From Microbotryomycetes sp. JL201 (lineage: Eukaryota > Basidiomycota > Microbotryomycetes): 64,000 nt of DNA. Positions 11,947 to 23,454 of this stretch are shown here, piece by piece. The notes below the pieces were generated by a model. That model saw nothing but the letters and a program-made list of their open reading frames with translations. It had not been told where the DNA came from and did no database searches. Numbering within the stretch: position 1 is the stretch's first letter; each line of letters begins with the position of its first letter. Location of the stretch: positions 248,001 to 312,000 of the forward strand of contig JAQYUZ010000014.1 in the NCBI GenBank assembly GCA_033819885.1, written 5' to 3'. A program made the translations under genes and the position numbers.

Positions 11947-14900
11947 ATGCCACAAGCGAGCCTGGATGGGACAGAAGTCCTTGAACTAACACAGTCAGTC
12001 TCGACACGTACATCGACCGCTTGCGTCAGAGACTGACGCGCAAACAAACACCACAGGTTCGCTAATAAAAAGGCCTGGATTGAAGACAAAATTCAGGTGT
12101 GTCGTCACATGGCAAACGATCGACGTCGGAGCAGTCCTGATATGCTTTGCCTAGTTTTTGTCCTCCCTGGACACAATTCAAGCGTGCTGGCCAGAGCCGC
12201 CGCGCCTCGCGGAGGCGACAGCCGAACAGCTCGAGCAATGGTGGCGACAGCACGACAATATTGAGTGCGAGATCAAAGCATACGACATGGGAGATCTGGC
12301 CAAGCTCAAGATGTTTGCGAAAAGTTAGCTCGGTCATGCATCATCTCCGTGGGGCAAGAGCTGATCCGCCGCTATCACACAGAGGCTTCAAAACAAAACA
12401 TGTCGGAAAGGGACGCTGATCTAGTGGAAATAACGCTTGTGACACTGCGCGCCATCGACAGGCTTATGCACTTTCTTCAGGACCGAAGAAGGTCCCTCGA
12501 GCAGCTTCAGTCGCGTATCGAGTGAGCACACATGCTGACCACGCACTGCGGCCTCGGCTCAAGCGTACTTGTTGACAATTTCGGTGCATAGATGGGAGAG
12601 GCTTGTAATGATGGCTTGGAAAGAACGACGAGACTTGCTCGATAATTTACCTGCCATCCTGAGTCAAGTACGCTGGAAGCCACCCGAATCGACAACGATC
12701 AAATCAGCCCCTCGCTCGTCAATCACATCTCTGAGCGGCAGTGCGGCCGGCCAGCAATTGGCAAACCTCGAACTTCGTTTGCGTAATCTCTCTCGACGCA
12801 CAGTGGTCAGCGCTGGGAAAGCGCTCGATGCCATGATTGACGCCTCAGACGGTCCGCTTCCAAGTTCGTTCCTGGATGCTCAAGAAGAGCTCGACCATGC
12901 TATCCAGACGGTGGCTGGGCGATCGGCCCTAGACACAGACGGCGCGGTAACCGGCTTCGTGGGTCAGGTGCACGCACAAGCACAATCGGCGACCAGGATA
13001 TGGGACACACTACAAGAGTTGAAGACGAGAATCGATCCAATGACGGCCATGCCATCGTCAGTCTGGACCTCCATCGATGAAGTCAAAGCTGCACTGGGTG
13101 ACTCGAAAACAACGCTCGAGCTAATCTCCTCAGAGACCTCAGATCTCGTCGCCGAGATTGACGCCTTGTCTTGTCCGAAGCACACTGTTGTTCCCGATCA
13201 AGACGAATTCAACACCTTGGTCCAAACAAGGTTACGAGATGAGGCTGCGAAAGTGCACGGTCTCGTCAGAACGGCCAAGCTTTCGCAGGCGGACTTGAGC
13301 AACGCAGTTGACCTTATTTGCCAGGCGAAAGAGGCTGTCGCTCGTAGCAGCTCCCTCAGGCAAGAGTCCCGGCAATTGCAGACCCTTCCCGACAGAGAGA
13401 TCGATTGCAATACTTTCAGCAGAGCTCGGCAAATATTGGAAGAATACAACGCCCTGGTCAAGGCTTTATCAGCCTTGAATGTCAAGCTGGCTTCGAACGG
13501 TGTCCACGCCGAAGTCAAGGCTCAGATCCGGCAAGAGATCCTCGATTGTCGCGCGGAAACTGGACGCCTGGATACGGCAATCAAAACCGCTGAAGCCCGG
13601 TTTGACCAGCAGCAACACGACCAAGCGCTTCTGGATGCCTTCAAGCAAGCCGACGACACTGTCTTGGCTTTGAGAGATCGATTGCAGAACCAGATTTGTC
13701 GATCTGCATGGCACGCGAATTGGGACGGGATACCAGACAGCTATGAAGATTTCTCATCCGTCGCGCAACTGCTTCGAAATGTCGAGAACTCGATCACGTC
13801 ACTGGCAAAAGTCAATAGCCTGTTTGCTCTGAAGCAAGCCGAGCCAGATTCAGCAACGCGAGTCGACAGTTTGTCAGAGCAGCTGACGAGAACAAAAGAC
13901 ATGTCGATGCTGTCGGACAGGCTGTGTAGACAAGCTCAAGCAGCGGCAGCCGTCTTGAAGCAACTGGACACGCAAACAGAGCTCGACCGCGTCATCATCG
14001 ACTGGCAGGATAAGGCAACAGTACTCAACGCTCAACAACAGCTTACCAGCATTCAAACTCGTCTGACAAGTGTGCTGAACAGTGTTCTTGCACTCGTGCC
14101 GTTCCTTGCTTCGTCTGTCGCCAACCACGAGCCTGTCATCATTGACCTTGACTTCGTCGACACTGCCATTCGCGACCGAATCAATGAAGCAAGTGCGCGG
14201 TCAAAGAGCGCTGTTGAGCATCTGTTGCGCAAGACTGGTGTTCTACTAAAGTGGCATCAATCTGCGGATAGTATTGAGCGGTGTCTTGAGCATGTACACA
14301 CTCTGGACGACGAATGGGCTGAAGGCACAAAGCAATCATTCAAAGTCCTGGACGAGCAGTGGCAAAAGGTCGAGAGATGCTTCGCGGAATCCCCTGAAGC
14401 CCTGGTAGCGGAAAGAGTCAGGAAGGCAGAGCTCTCCAGGCGGTTCACTTTTGCGGGAAAGTCGAGGCCCGCCTCGGCCCAGATGGAAGCGATGCCGCAC
14501 ATTGATACCGAAATATCCTATCTCGATGCTTCTGCTACTGCTCGCGCTCAGCAGCCGTTAGAGGAAATCAGCTACCAGAAAGTCGATTCAACTGGCCGGT
14601 CTATCTCGGTAGATCTGCCTGGACGAATCGAGAAACGCACAACACCGAGCTGTGGTTGCACCAGCAAAGGCTCTGCAGAACTAGCGGCCACCGTCGTCGC
14701 AGGCACGCCGTCACTACGCAGTCGCAAAGAAAGCAAGCTCGACAACCTTACGCCGGCCCTACGCCCCACCTCTTCTCTCTCGGTCTCATCCCGCTCAGCG
14801 ACTTCATTGGTCACTCCTCTCAGAAAGTCGCTGGCGCCGTCACCGCGACCGGTTCTTCGAGCAAGCAGTGCATCTTCTTTCTTGACGCCGCAGCCCAAAA

Positions 14901-15858
14901 CAAAAGCAACCGTTCCGAGGGCGTTCTCGTTCGGAACAACAAGTCGTGCTCGTAAAAGCCCCTCACAAGCCGACGAACTCAGATCGACCTCAGACCTGTT
15001 CTCCCCTGTCGCTGAGCTGCAGCCCGGAGCAGTTCGCACGCCTCAGCCGCTTCGGAGACAGTCTGCGCCATTTCTTCGTGGCGATACCGTGACGTCGTCT
15101 TTGAAAGGTCGTCGACAAAGTCTGGGTTTACCGTCAGATCCGTTTGGGCCTGTAGCTCTTGCGTCACACCGAAAGCTGTCCTTGGTTCGCATATCGCCAT
15201 TGCCGACAATCGAATCTCCTGCAAAGGGAGAAGAGCAACCATTCAAACCAAAACCCTTGCGTGCGGTCGACATTGAGATCGACAGGGTCGTCAACTCTCT
15301 CGATGTGAGTTACAGGCAAGTATAGTTCACGCTCGACTGGCTTACGCATTCGCCTTTCTGCAGATTGACATTAGGATTTCAGCTGCTCAAGGATCATGGA
15401 ACGACGAGTCAGGCATGTATTGGATCGGGAACGGTCAATCAGGTCGACTCGTATTCTGCAGAATTCTGAGATCAAAGTCTGTGTTCGTCCGTGTCGGTGG
15501 CGGTTGGCAAGGTTTGCTTCCGTGAGTCGTTCGTGAATCGTCATTCGCGCGCCGAGCGAGCACTGACGAATTCGAGGTCAGATTCTTGCTCGAACATTTC
15601 GGCAATACGGATGGATTGACCATGACGGCCAGGACTTCACCGACTCGAATCAAAAACGCAAGCGATCATAGTTCGCCCAGAGAAAAAAGTCCATCTCAAC
15701 TTGCTTCCTCTACCCGGAGTAATAGCACTCTCAATCTCGCAGACCTGCTCGATGTCACAAGAGATTCGCCGCCGCAAAGGGATCTGACGGGCCCATCTTT
15801 GCCGAGACGGTCAGCATCATCGAGACCGACGAACCTGTTGTCGCGTTCTCTATCATGA
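11947..15858 (+). CDS. Kar9-like cytoskeletal protein with C-terminal GAS2 domain
   Basis: This is a large microtubule-associated protein, probably a spindle-positioning linker. Seven exons (11947-11993, 12057-12096, 12155-12323, 12383-12521, 12592-15304, 15364-15521, 15582-15858) give 1180 residues, and every phase matches. The N-terminal 800 residues are helical and spectrin-like, with heptad-rich stretches and Trp-containing repeats such as WERLVMMAWKERRDLL, which fits the Kar9 family. A Ser/Pro/Arg-rich basic linker follows, with many SLRSRK- and TPLRKS-type segments. A GAS2 (GAR) domain follows near residues 1000-1085, seen as ISAAQGSWNDESGMYWIG, FCRILRSKSVFVRVGGGW and FLLEHFG. GAS2 domains bind microtubules in animals. 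The Kar9 assignment rests on architecture and composition and is less certain than the GAS2 domain. Confidence 0.75.
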
Positions 15859-15956
15859 AAAGTATTGTCCAGTCTCGAATAAACAGTACGCAGAGGCAAC
15901 TCTTGTTGATCTATTATTTACAAGTAGTGGTAACTATTGCAATTTAATTTTCAACA

Positions 15957-15985
15957 AGCAAAAGCAAAAGCGAAAGCGAAAACGA
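15957..15985. repeat. Short AAAGC/GAAAGC microsatellite
   Basis: A purine-rich run of imperfect 6-base units (caaaag, cgaaag, cgaaaa) between the Kar9-like gene and the 3' end of PIF1. It is a simple-sequence tract in presumed 3' UTR. Confidence 0.6.
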
Positions 15986-16036
15986 CAGCGCAAAAAGACA
16001 GTCATTAAGCGATTCTTGTAAAAGTGATGAAAGCAT

Positions 16037-19000
16037 CTAAGCACCAAGACGCCTCTTGCGGTTTCGTTTCTTTCTCTTCGGAGTGCTCGAGTCGAGAGAT
16101 TCGTCGGTTTCGTCATCGTCTGTCGTCATTAGATCGAGAGCTTTGCTAGCTTGAGGTGTTAGCGATCGTTCGCTTGAAGCCGTGGATACATCGCTTGAAT
16201 CTACACTGGATGAGGTCCGCAGCGGTGACTCGGGCACCGATCCAGATCGCGACGAAGTAGACTTGTGTTCTTTCTGCGACGAGACAGGAGCGAGACGAAA
16301 TCTTTTGCTCGGCGAAGGCGGCATGGGGCCGTCGTTCTGCGGATCATCGTCGTCTTCAACGTCGCTCGACGCCAAGACGAGTTCTTCGGTGAGACCAGGA
16401 GCCCGACGAGGGCCTTGGTGGTACTCGTGGACCCTGACGAGGCTGTCAAGCTTGACTCGGAAGTCGGAGACGGAAATGTTGTGAGCAATAGCCATGTCAA
16501 AAGCTTGCTCGAGCAGTTGTGCCCAGGGAGCTGTGGCGCGAGCGTAGACGAAACTGCTTGACCTCGAAGACGCCGACACGATGCCGTTTGCCGGCACGTT
16601 GTTGCGAGCGGGCCTGAAGCGACTCGGCGAGGGTACAAGCATTTGTCGAGGTTCAACGATCATGACATCATCCTGACTGCTCGGTACTTGCGGCAGAGGT
16701 GCGGCGTCGAGATCAAATTCTGCTGGAATTTTGCCGCCGGGCAACAGAACTGCGCCTCCTTTCGGATACGACTTTGGTTCCGGAAAGCAGAACAGATCAT
16801 CCATGTCCAAGCGATTCCACTGGTCCGGCCTGAACCACTCTCGAGGGTTGACTGGATCCACTCGCGACAAGATGCTGCAGTCGGTCGTGATCAGTGTCAT
16901 TGTGCACAGGAAGCGGATAGAGTGGAGACGTACAATTTTTCACCTTTTTTGATGCAATCGTAGAATTTCTTGACGACGTCGGATGCCCGGACTTTCGCCG
17001 CGCTGAATCCATCAACGCGCATACCCTGAGGAGTGCGACAACGGGACAGCGAGACGTATGCTCTGCTCAAAGTCAGAAGTCTGCACAATGCTGACATTCT
17101 GATCATGCTCACTGTCCCACCGAGAACGTTCCGTTGAGCGCCATCGTCACCGCATCCAAAGTCTGGCCTTGACCTGCAAGCGCGAGCAAAGTCAGCGTTG
17201 TTCGGAGACATGGCGACCCGCGCATCCTTACTTTTATGTCTGCACATTGTCCGCCGAGTCAGTTCGCGGTTACGAAGAACCGATTTCATTCTGACTTACA
17301 CCGTCAATGCCCTGCAGCAGCGCACAAAAGGGCGGTGAGCTGACCAAATGAATGCTGCTAGTGGCACCAACTCACCACGCGTGTTTGATAGGTAGTTGAG
17401 TTCGCGTCGCGGCGTGGTCACGATCGATTTTGACATCCCAAGTGTATGGCTTGATGGTCACTTCAAAATTGCCGTCAACTCCTACGGCCGTTCATAGAAA
17501 GAGAGCCGCTTTACTCACTCGTGACGCCGCTTGCAAAATAGACGACAGGGAGCTTGGCAACAGAAGCCGAAAAGGCCTTGCTTGAGCGAAGGCGCCGCAG
17601 TTCACCTTCCGAACGATGGGCTTGCTCGGCTTCTTTCAGCTCCTGCGCGAATTCAGCGGTGACAATGGCACTGTCGACGAAGTCGACCACCACGCCTCGC
17701 GAGCCATTGGCAAGCCCCTCTGCCAGACGCGACGACGTCAGTTGCCTGTCAATGGTTCTCAGAAGCAGAATACATCGCACGAGAAAGATCGAGGTTTGCC
17801 AAGAGAATGATCTGAGTGTTGACCTTCATCTGCACTTCTTCGACGGCTTGGCAGTTTTTGAGCTGACGAGTGACCTGTCAGCGCTGAAAGCAGAATGGGC
17901 TGCCGGGGTAACTCACGACCGACATCATGCTCGATCTTTTTTGGTAGCTCATATAAGCCAAGTCTGGCCCGTGCAAATCGTCCGCACACTTGTAGAGCAC
18001 TCGGTCGCCCGCAAGCTTGTCAAACTCTGCCCTGTTTTCGTTGTCCACGTTTCTGTTGTGCGTGTGGAGCTTGGTTGGCTGCAGATCGGAAGCACATCAG
18101 ATACATCCAGGTGGGAGGACCGGGGACATTTGAAAGGTATCTGCACGTAGAACAGTGTCTGAGACTGTCTAGCCTCATTCACGCTTGGGGAGCTGATGCA
18201 GGAATCTGAACCTCAATCCCGGTGCATGAGCTCGTCCAGCACATGCATTCGGCTTGACACGCTCGCACTTGCCGCGCTGGTCTGCAATAGACTCCGTGAA
18301 CTTACGAGGATGCGATGCATGCTCTTCAGGCCATCACCGCAGTTCTTTATGAATTCTTCTGCTGCTGGCGTGCAGGTGCCGCGACGGATCTCTTCCAGTA
18401 TGCGAATGAATTCTCCGTCTTCTTGACGAAAGACCTGTCCATGGAAAAAGTCAATCAAAGCCTGCCTCACAGTCGTCCAGCTCACTTTCGTCAGCTCCAT
18501 ATGCAGAAAATTGCACTCGTGCCTTGACGCCGCATTGTCAGTCTGACTGAACGACAACAACACCGAGAAGCTCACCAGGTGTCTGTTTCAAAAACGTAGG
18601 TGTACTTCCTCAACTCAAAGTTGCACGAGCGAGTGATTTTATCACGCTCGTAACGCCCTTCACACTGCATAACTTTATGCTGAATGTGTCCGGCAAATTT
18701 GCGAAATGGTACTTTTGAGTTTGCGAGCTCAAGTGTTCTCCATTGATTAGACTCTGGTCACGTCGTTCTGAATGAGCCCCGAAGCATGCGCAGGTCAAAC
18801 ACAAGCTCACCGCAATGCGGGCAGAACACCGTCTCTTCTTTGAAAACGGGTGGCAATTGGAAAAAGTCGCCGCAGACAATGACCTGAATCCCGCCTGTGC
18901 TCAGTTGGCGTCAGCCTCTCCCTCGAGATTATGTGCCAAAATTCAACGGACCAAAAGCTGCCGTTCTCTTTCGGAACAGCTTTGATAGCATGTTGCACAG

Positions 19001-20142
19001 GGTGAAGAACATCGGGTCGACCATCGAGATCTCGTCGATGATCAAAACGTCGAGCTTCGTGAAACGCACGGGCAGATGATTCCTGTATAGAGGTAAGGGT
19101 GAGATCGGGCCTTTCTGGAGAGCCGCACAGCTAACTTGTCTTTCTCGTTGGCAATGCTATTGTTGTAGCGAACCTTGCTATAGTTCGTAAACATTGTCGC
19201 AGTGGCGAGTCCGGCGCCAATCCATGAGTGCAGAGTGATGCCACCAACATTGATCGCTGCAATACCTGTCGGAGCAGTGACTTGGTAGTTTTTCCCGAGT
19301 ACGCCGAGCAGACGAGTGACTCTAGGGAGACGGGCGGTTATGTCAGTTCTTGTCAGGATTTGCTAAGCGCTCTTGCCTACTCTGCGAGCAAGAAGGATTT
19401 GCCCACACCTGTGAGGCCCCGCATGTCAGCTGCCTACGTATGTCGCATCACCAACGGCCGCGCACCTGCAGACCCAGTGAAGAACACGTTCCGGCCGGCC
19501 TTGATCGCTTGTAAAACTCGTTTCTGCTCCTCAGAGCATCGTTCGTCAGGCAGCCATATCGCAGCGCTAGATCCGCCTGATTGATTTGATGGCAGTTTCG
19601 GACGATTTGGAGGTAATCTTATACCGTACTGGCTCAAGGAGGTCTGTCCCAACTGTGCTCGTCGCTGTTCTTCTTTCGTTCGCTGCGAGATTTTGTCAAA
19701 AGCAATGGACACGTAGACTTGTACATGTACTCACCTTGAGTCGCTCCTCTGCTGCCTTGCGCTTCAACTCAATTTCTTGCGGGGTAAGCTTGCGCGGAGA
19801 CGAGCTCGTTGATGGTTTTGTTTGCTGCTCAGAGGCAGGTAGTCCCGTTGCGGCGTCTTTGTCGCCGTTTGCTGCATTCTCGGTACTGAGATTACTCGCA
19901 TGCGGCTCTGACTGTCCCAGGGACATTGGTTGAGGCAGATCGACGGCGGGCTGTGCATCGCATGGCTGCGTTCCGGTATAACTAGCAGGCACATCCGAGT
20001 TTGTAGTAGTTATTATCGTTGACTGCTGGCCCACTGAGCTCTCTGGTGGTTGTGAATGCTGCAGCTCGGGCGCACGGACCTCGTTTACGATACCACTACC
20101 TTGCACCGCGTCAGCGGCGACTGGACCCGTGTCGGACAGCAT
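16037..20142 (-). CDS. PIF1: PIF1-family 5'-3' DNA helicase
   Basis: This SF1B helicase of nucleus and/or mitochondrion unwinds G-quadruplexes and RNA-DNA hybrids and restrains telomerase. Reading from the ATG at 20142: a disordered 130-residue leader, a basic helix (QEIELKRKAAEERLK), then LPDERCSEEQKRVLQAI (Q motif). The Walker A loop is FTGSAG|VGKSFLLA, split by an intron between G and VGKS. Then come APTGIAA (Ia), LIIDEISMVDP (II), GGIQVIVCGDFFQLPP (III) and AYVSLSRCRTPQGMRV (VI). A CPHCG pair lies after motif III. After the helicase core, about 290 residues form a Ser/Asp-rich tail ending in the basic KRKKRNRKRR, a likely nuclear signal. More than ten short introns interrupt the gene. A mitochondrial-leader-like peptide (MAYSNLINKIGRSFAA, minus strand near 20205-20265) lies just upstream, but I found no acceptable splice to join it. 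Confidence 0.9.
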
Positions 20143-20614
20143 GTGCAGTCAGAAAGACGCTTTGAACGCGTCCGACGGACGCGTGACTGTTCCTGCACGG
20201 GTCAAGAGCAGAAACCAGTCGCGGCGAAACTGCGCCCGATTTTGTTTATCAAGTTGCTATAAGCCATGCTTGAATCGACTCTGGTGATTGATGCATAATA
20301 TGAGAGAGCTCCCCAAGTAACTTTTGGATTGTTCTTGACATCTTCTACTGAGCTGCGGCTGCTGCTCGTGCACCTCGAGCGCTCGGGCCCCGCCGTCGTT
20401 CGTACCCACCACCTAGCATAATTGCGTGCGATAATCAGAGTCTGATGAGGCCCTACTATCGCACAGATCACGTTGAAGCTGTGACTGAAACACCGAAGCT
20501 GTCACGCGTGAGTTCGTTTGACAAGCTTTTCGGGAAGCAGCTCTAACGCAAATGAAACTTCAACACCATTACATTAATCACACGTCAGCGATACAACAGC
20601 TTTCATAGAGAGCA
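20143..20614. other. Intergenic between VPS2 and PIF1
   Basis: About 470 bases upstream of PIF1 and downstream of VPS2. It holds the PIF1 promoter and a short minus-strand frame (20202-20471) that could be a PIF1 leader exon but cannot be joined with confidence. Confidence 0.4.
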
Positions 20615-21562
20615 CTAATCCTTTCTGAGTCTGTTCAAACGAGCCTCGAGGTCATCGCCACCTCCTGCACCAATGGAGGCGCCGCCGTCTCCGCCCATGG
20701 CCACAGCAGTACGCTGTTGCGGCTCTGCTACTTTCGTAGCCGGCAACGAGTTTGGTGTCTCGCCCAATTGTTGCTCAACGTTGATGCCAATCTCTGCCAA
20801 AACTTCTTCGAGGATCTTGTTGCCTTCCTCTTCTTCCGTCTCGCCCTCATCTTCACCCATGGCGTCGTCAATTGACTCGCCCATCATCTCCTCTTTCATG
20901 TCCATCATGCTCGATTCTTTTTCAAATTCTTGCAGAATGCGCTGAATTTGCGGTAAGTTCATCTGTCGCGACATGAGTGACATGGCCTGGCAGGACCGGC
21001 AAGGATTGTCAATAGTTCGTATCCACACTCTCGTCACGATCGACTGACCCTCGTGGCACCTTTCATTGCCTCTGCCATCTGCTGATTACTTCTCAGCGTC
21101 TGAATGCGCAGAGACACGGCTTGCAACTGCGTCTTCATGTTGTAGAATTTGGAAATGTATCTCCTTGTCCTGACGAGATCCTTTGCCATGACCTTGCACG
21201 AGTTCTGTCGGTGGCCAAGATCAGTTGTCTGCTCTCGGGCGCGAAGGCGCGCCTAGGAAGACGGAGCAGCAGGCAGCCGCTACGAACACACCATTTGTCC
21301 CTTTCTTGCCGAGTTCTTGATCTCAATGATGAGCTTCTTCTCTTGCTGCTCGAGCTTTGTGCGCTCGCGGTCCAGCTCGCGCTGCGCTTTTTGCAAGGCA
21401 CGTTGATGCTGCCTGCCAATTCGTGAAACAGTTTGTAAATGAGGATGCGAGCCCGGAACTATGAACGTGACGCTGCTTGATGGCGGCGGGGGAGATCCGA
21501 ACTGACCTTAGGCGCTCGGCTGGCGTCTTTGACTGGCCAAACAGTGCGTTGACAATATTCAT
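20615..21562 (-). CDS. VPS2: ESCRT-III subunit VPS2/CHMP2
   Basis: This core ESCRT-III filament subunit works in multivesicular-body sorting and membrane scission, and recruits the AAA ATPase VPS4. It starts MNIVNALFGQSKTPAERLR at 21562. A basic coiled helix follows (QRALQKAQRELDRERTKLEQQ), then ARKGQM, then ISKFYNMKTQLQAVSLRIQTL. The acidic half carries MNLPQIQRILQEFEKESSMM and DMKEEMMGESIDDAMG. The last residues DLEARLNRLRKD are a MIM1-type motif for the VPS4 MIT domain. A Gly/Pro-rich linker precedes it. At least three introns are present. All family landmarks are in order and length is normal at roughly 240 residues. Confidence 0.93.
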
Positions 21563-21813
21563 GGTATCTGTAGTGCCTCGATAGTCGAGATGCACGTCGT
21601 CACGGCAACTGGGCTGGTTGAGAACGGCACTCGGTCCGATGACGCTGGGAAGTCTGCAACGACACTAGACGCAAGTGGGCGTGCTGAGCAATGGGCTTGG
21701 CACAAGTTTGGAATGCAAGAACCCGAAAGGGCTCGTTGTCGTTGTCGCCGCTGTGATTCGCAAGGGGGCGAAGGAGTTCAAGCTGCCGGCGATCGACGCT
21801 TCGCCTTTTGTCC

Positions 21814-22035
21814 ATGTCGACTCGCCCACAGCAGCCCACGACTCAGAGAGCACAACCGATCAGACCGCAAAAGCCGCTGACGACCGACGTCAAGCTCAAT
21901 TTGCGTAGCCTGCAGTGGCCAGCTGCCGTTCTTGCCATCGTTGGTGCGAGCTTGCTGTCATACAGGACCGTCTTGGACAAGCGCAGTCGAGACCCAAACA
22001 GACTCAAAGCGAAAGAGTATCCGAACCCTCACTGA
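21814..22035 (+). CDS. Small single-pass membrane protein, unrecognised
   Basis: A 73-residue open frame starting at a true ATG. It begins with a Gln/Pro/Arg-rich segment, followed by one hydrophobic helix at about residues 35-53 (WPAAVLAIVGASLLSYRTVL). A basic tail ends KAKEYPNPH. A positive N-terminus, one helix and a basic tail are common in small mitochondrial inner-membrane proteins, but I recognise no family. It sits alone between the divergent VPS2 promoter and URA6. An intron could extend it upstream. It could also be a chance frame, hence the modest confidence. Confidence 0.45.
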   Translation: MSTRPQQPTTQRAQPIRPQKPLTTDVKLNLRSLQWPAAVLAIVGASLLSYRTVLDKRSRDPNRLKAKEYPNPH

Positions 22036-22061
22036 AGAAAAGGGGCAACATCTTTGTGTGC

Positions 22062-22069
22062 TCACGTGA
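22062..22069. promoter_or_regulatory. TCACGTGA palindrome (E-box) upstream of URA6
   Basis: A perfect 8-base palindrome about 130 bases upstream of the URA6 ATG, followed at once by CGTCGAC. CACGTG cores are bound by bHLH factors such as Cbf1 in yeasts. Binding here is only inferred from the sequence. Confidence 0.4.
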
Positions 22070-22197
22070 CGTCGACTTGGGTTTGGCAAGAATAGGCGAG
22101 CTTTTGCGATCTGGACTGCAGACGCAACCCACCATTCGACATATTCCACCGACGCTATTGTGCTTACTCTATTAATATCGCAGACTAGAGCGACACA

Positions 22198-23290
22198 ATG
22201 TCTGGTACTGAACTGCCGCCGCTGCCCGACACGCCCGCGTTCTCTAAGGAAGAAGCAACAGTCGTGTTTGTGTTGGGCGGACCAGGAGCAGGTTAGTTCC
22301 TCATGTGGACGTGTCAATGGCGTTGTCGCCGCAGCAACGGCGCGTGTGCAGCCCCGCGCCGTTCGGCTCGTCATCGACGGCCCGTGGCTGGACGAGAACT
22401 TGCCGAGGGACATGTACGAGACAAGAAGCGCTGACGTGGACGTCCGATACTCAAAATCACGGCCGAATGTGCTTGATTGTCCCGTACAGGCAAGGGCACG
22501 CAATGCGCGCAGCTCGTCAAGGAATATGGCTTCGTGCACTTGTCAGGTTAGTACCCGCAGTGCACTCTGTTGCGGAAGTGATCACTGACTTGAGAACGAA
22601 ACGCAGCTGGTGACTTGCTTCGAGCAGAACAACAACGAGACGGTTCTTCGTACGGCGCATTGATCAAAGAATTCATCACCGAAGGCAAGATTGTACCTAT
22701 GGAAGTGACGATCGCATTGTTGCGCAACGCAATGCAAGATGCCATTGAGCAAGGCCAGGGAAACAGGTTCCTGATTGATGGATTCCCGAGAAAGATGGAC
22801 CAGGCCATCAAGTTTGACGAGAGCGTGAGTTGAGTTCGTGCGCAGAGGCGTACGAATAGCCGTTGACAATATGTTTCAGGTCTGTCCCTCGTCGCTCGTC
22901 TTGTTCTTGGTTTGTCCGGAAAACATCTTGCTCGAGCGCTTGCTTGAACGAGGCAAGACGTCAGGTCGAGACGATGACAATGCAGAAAGTATCACAAAGC
23001 GTTTCCGTGCGTTTGATTTACATCATACGCAGGCTTGCATACATTGCTGACGCCACCCCCCGTTCAGGTACATTCATCGAGACGTCCATGCCCGTGGTCG
23101 ACTACTATCGCGAGATGGGCAAAGTTGTCGATGTGAGTGACTTAGGAGCCTGTATTCATGCGCATGCCAAGGAGTCTGGCTGACTGTTCAAACTCAGATC
23201 GACTCGTCAAAGTCAATCCCAGACGTGTACGCCGACATTGTTAAAGGTTTGCAGCCAGTCTTGTCTCAACAGCAAAAGAATGCTGCATAG
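22198..23290 (+). CDS. URA6: UMP/CMP kinase
   Basis: Nucleoside monophosphate kinase that converts UMP (and CMP) to the diphosphate with ATP, in pyrimidine nucleotide synthesis. The P-loop reads GGPGAGKGTQC and is split by a first intron of about 200 nt. Then come [13 protein letters not shown] (substrate binding), [13 protein letters not shown] (family signature), [24 protein letters not shown] (LID with the DDN motif) and [15 protein letters not shown]. The end is [14 protein letters not shown]. Six exons can be joined in frame. Length, about 200 residues, is normal. The identification as URA6 rather than a general adenylate kinase rests on the short LID and the SGRDDDN segment. Confidence 0.92.
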
Positions 23291-23454
23291 ATCCGATAGA
23301 GTGCAAAAATATGGAATATTAACAAGTGTGAGGCTGCATGACACAACACATCACCATGACCTTGTTACCGACAACAAACCGGGATGAACCGGTTTTGAAC
23401 CTCGAATGCAATAATACTTCCCTCCCTCCTACTGTCCCCTGAATAGGTGACTCC

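Noticed and set aside
20202-20471. Mitochondrial-leader-like peptide upstream of PIF1
   Set aside because: It looks like a presequence, but the only GT-AG joins to the PIF1 frame would need an intron near 23 bases, so it was not added to the gene.
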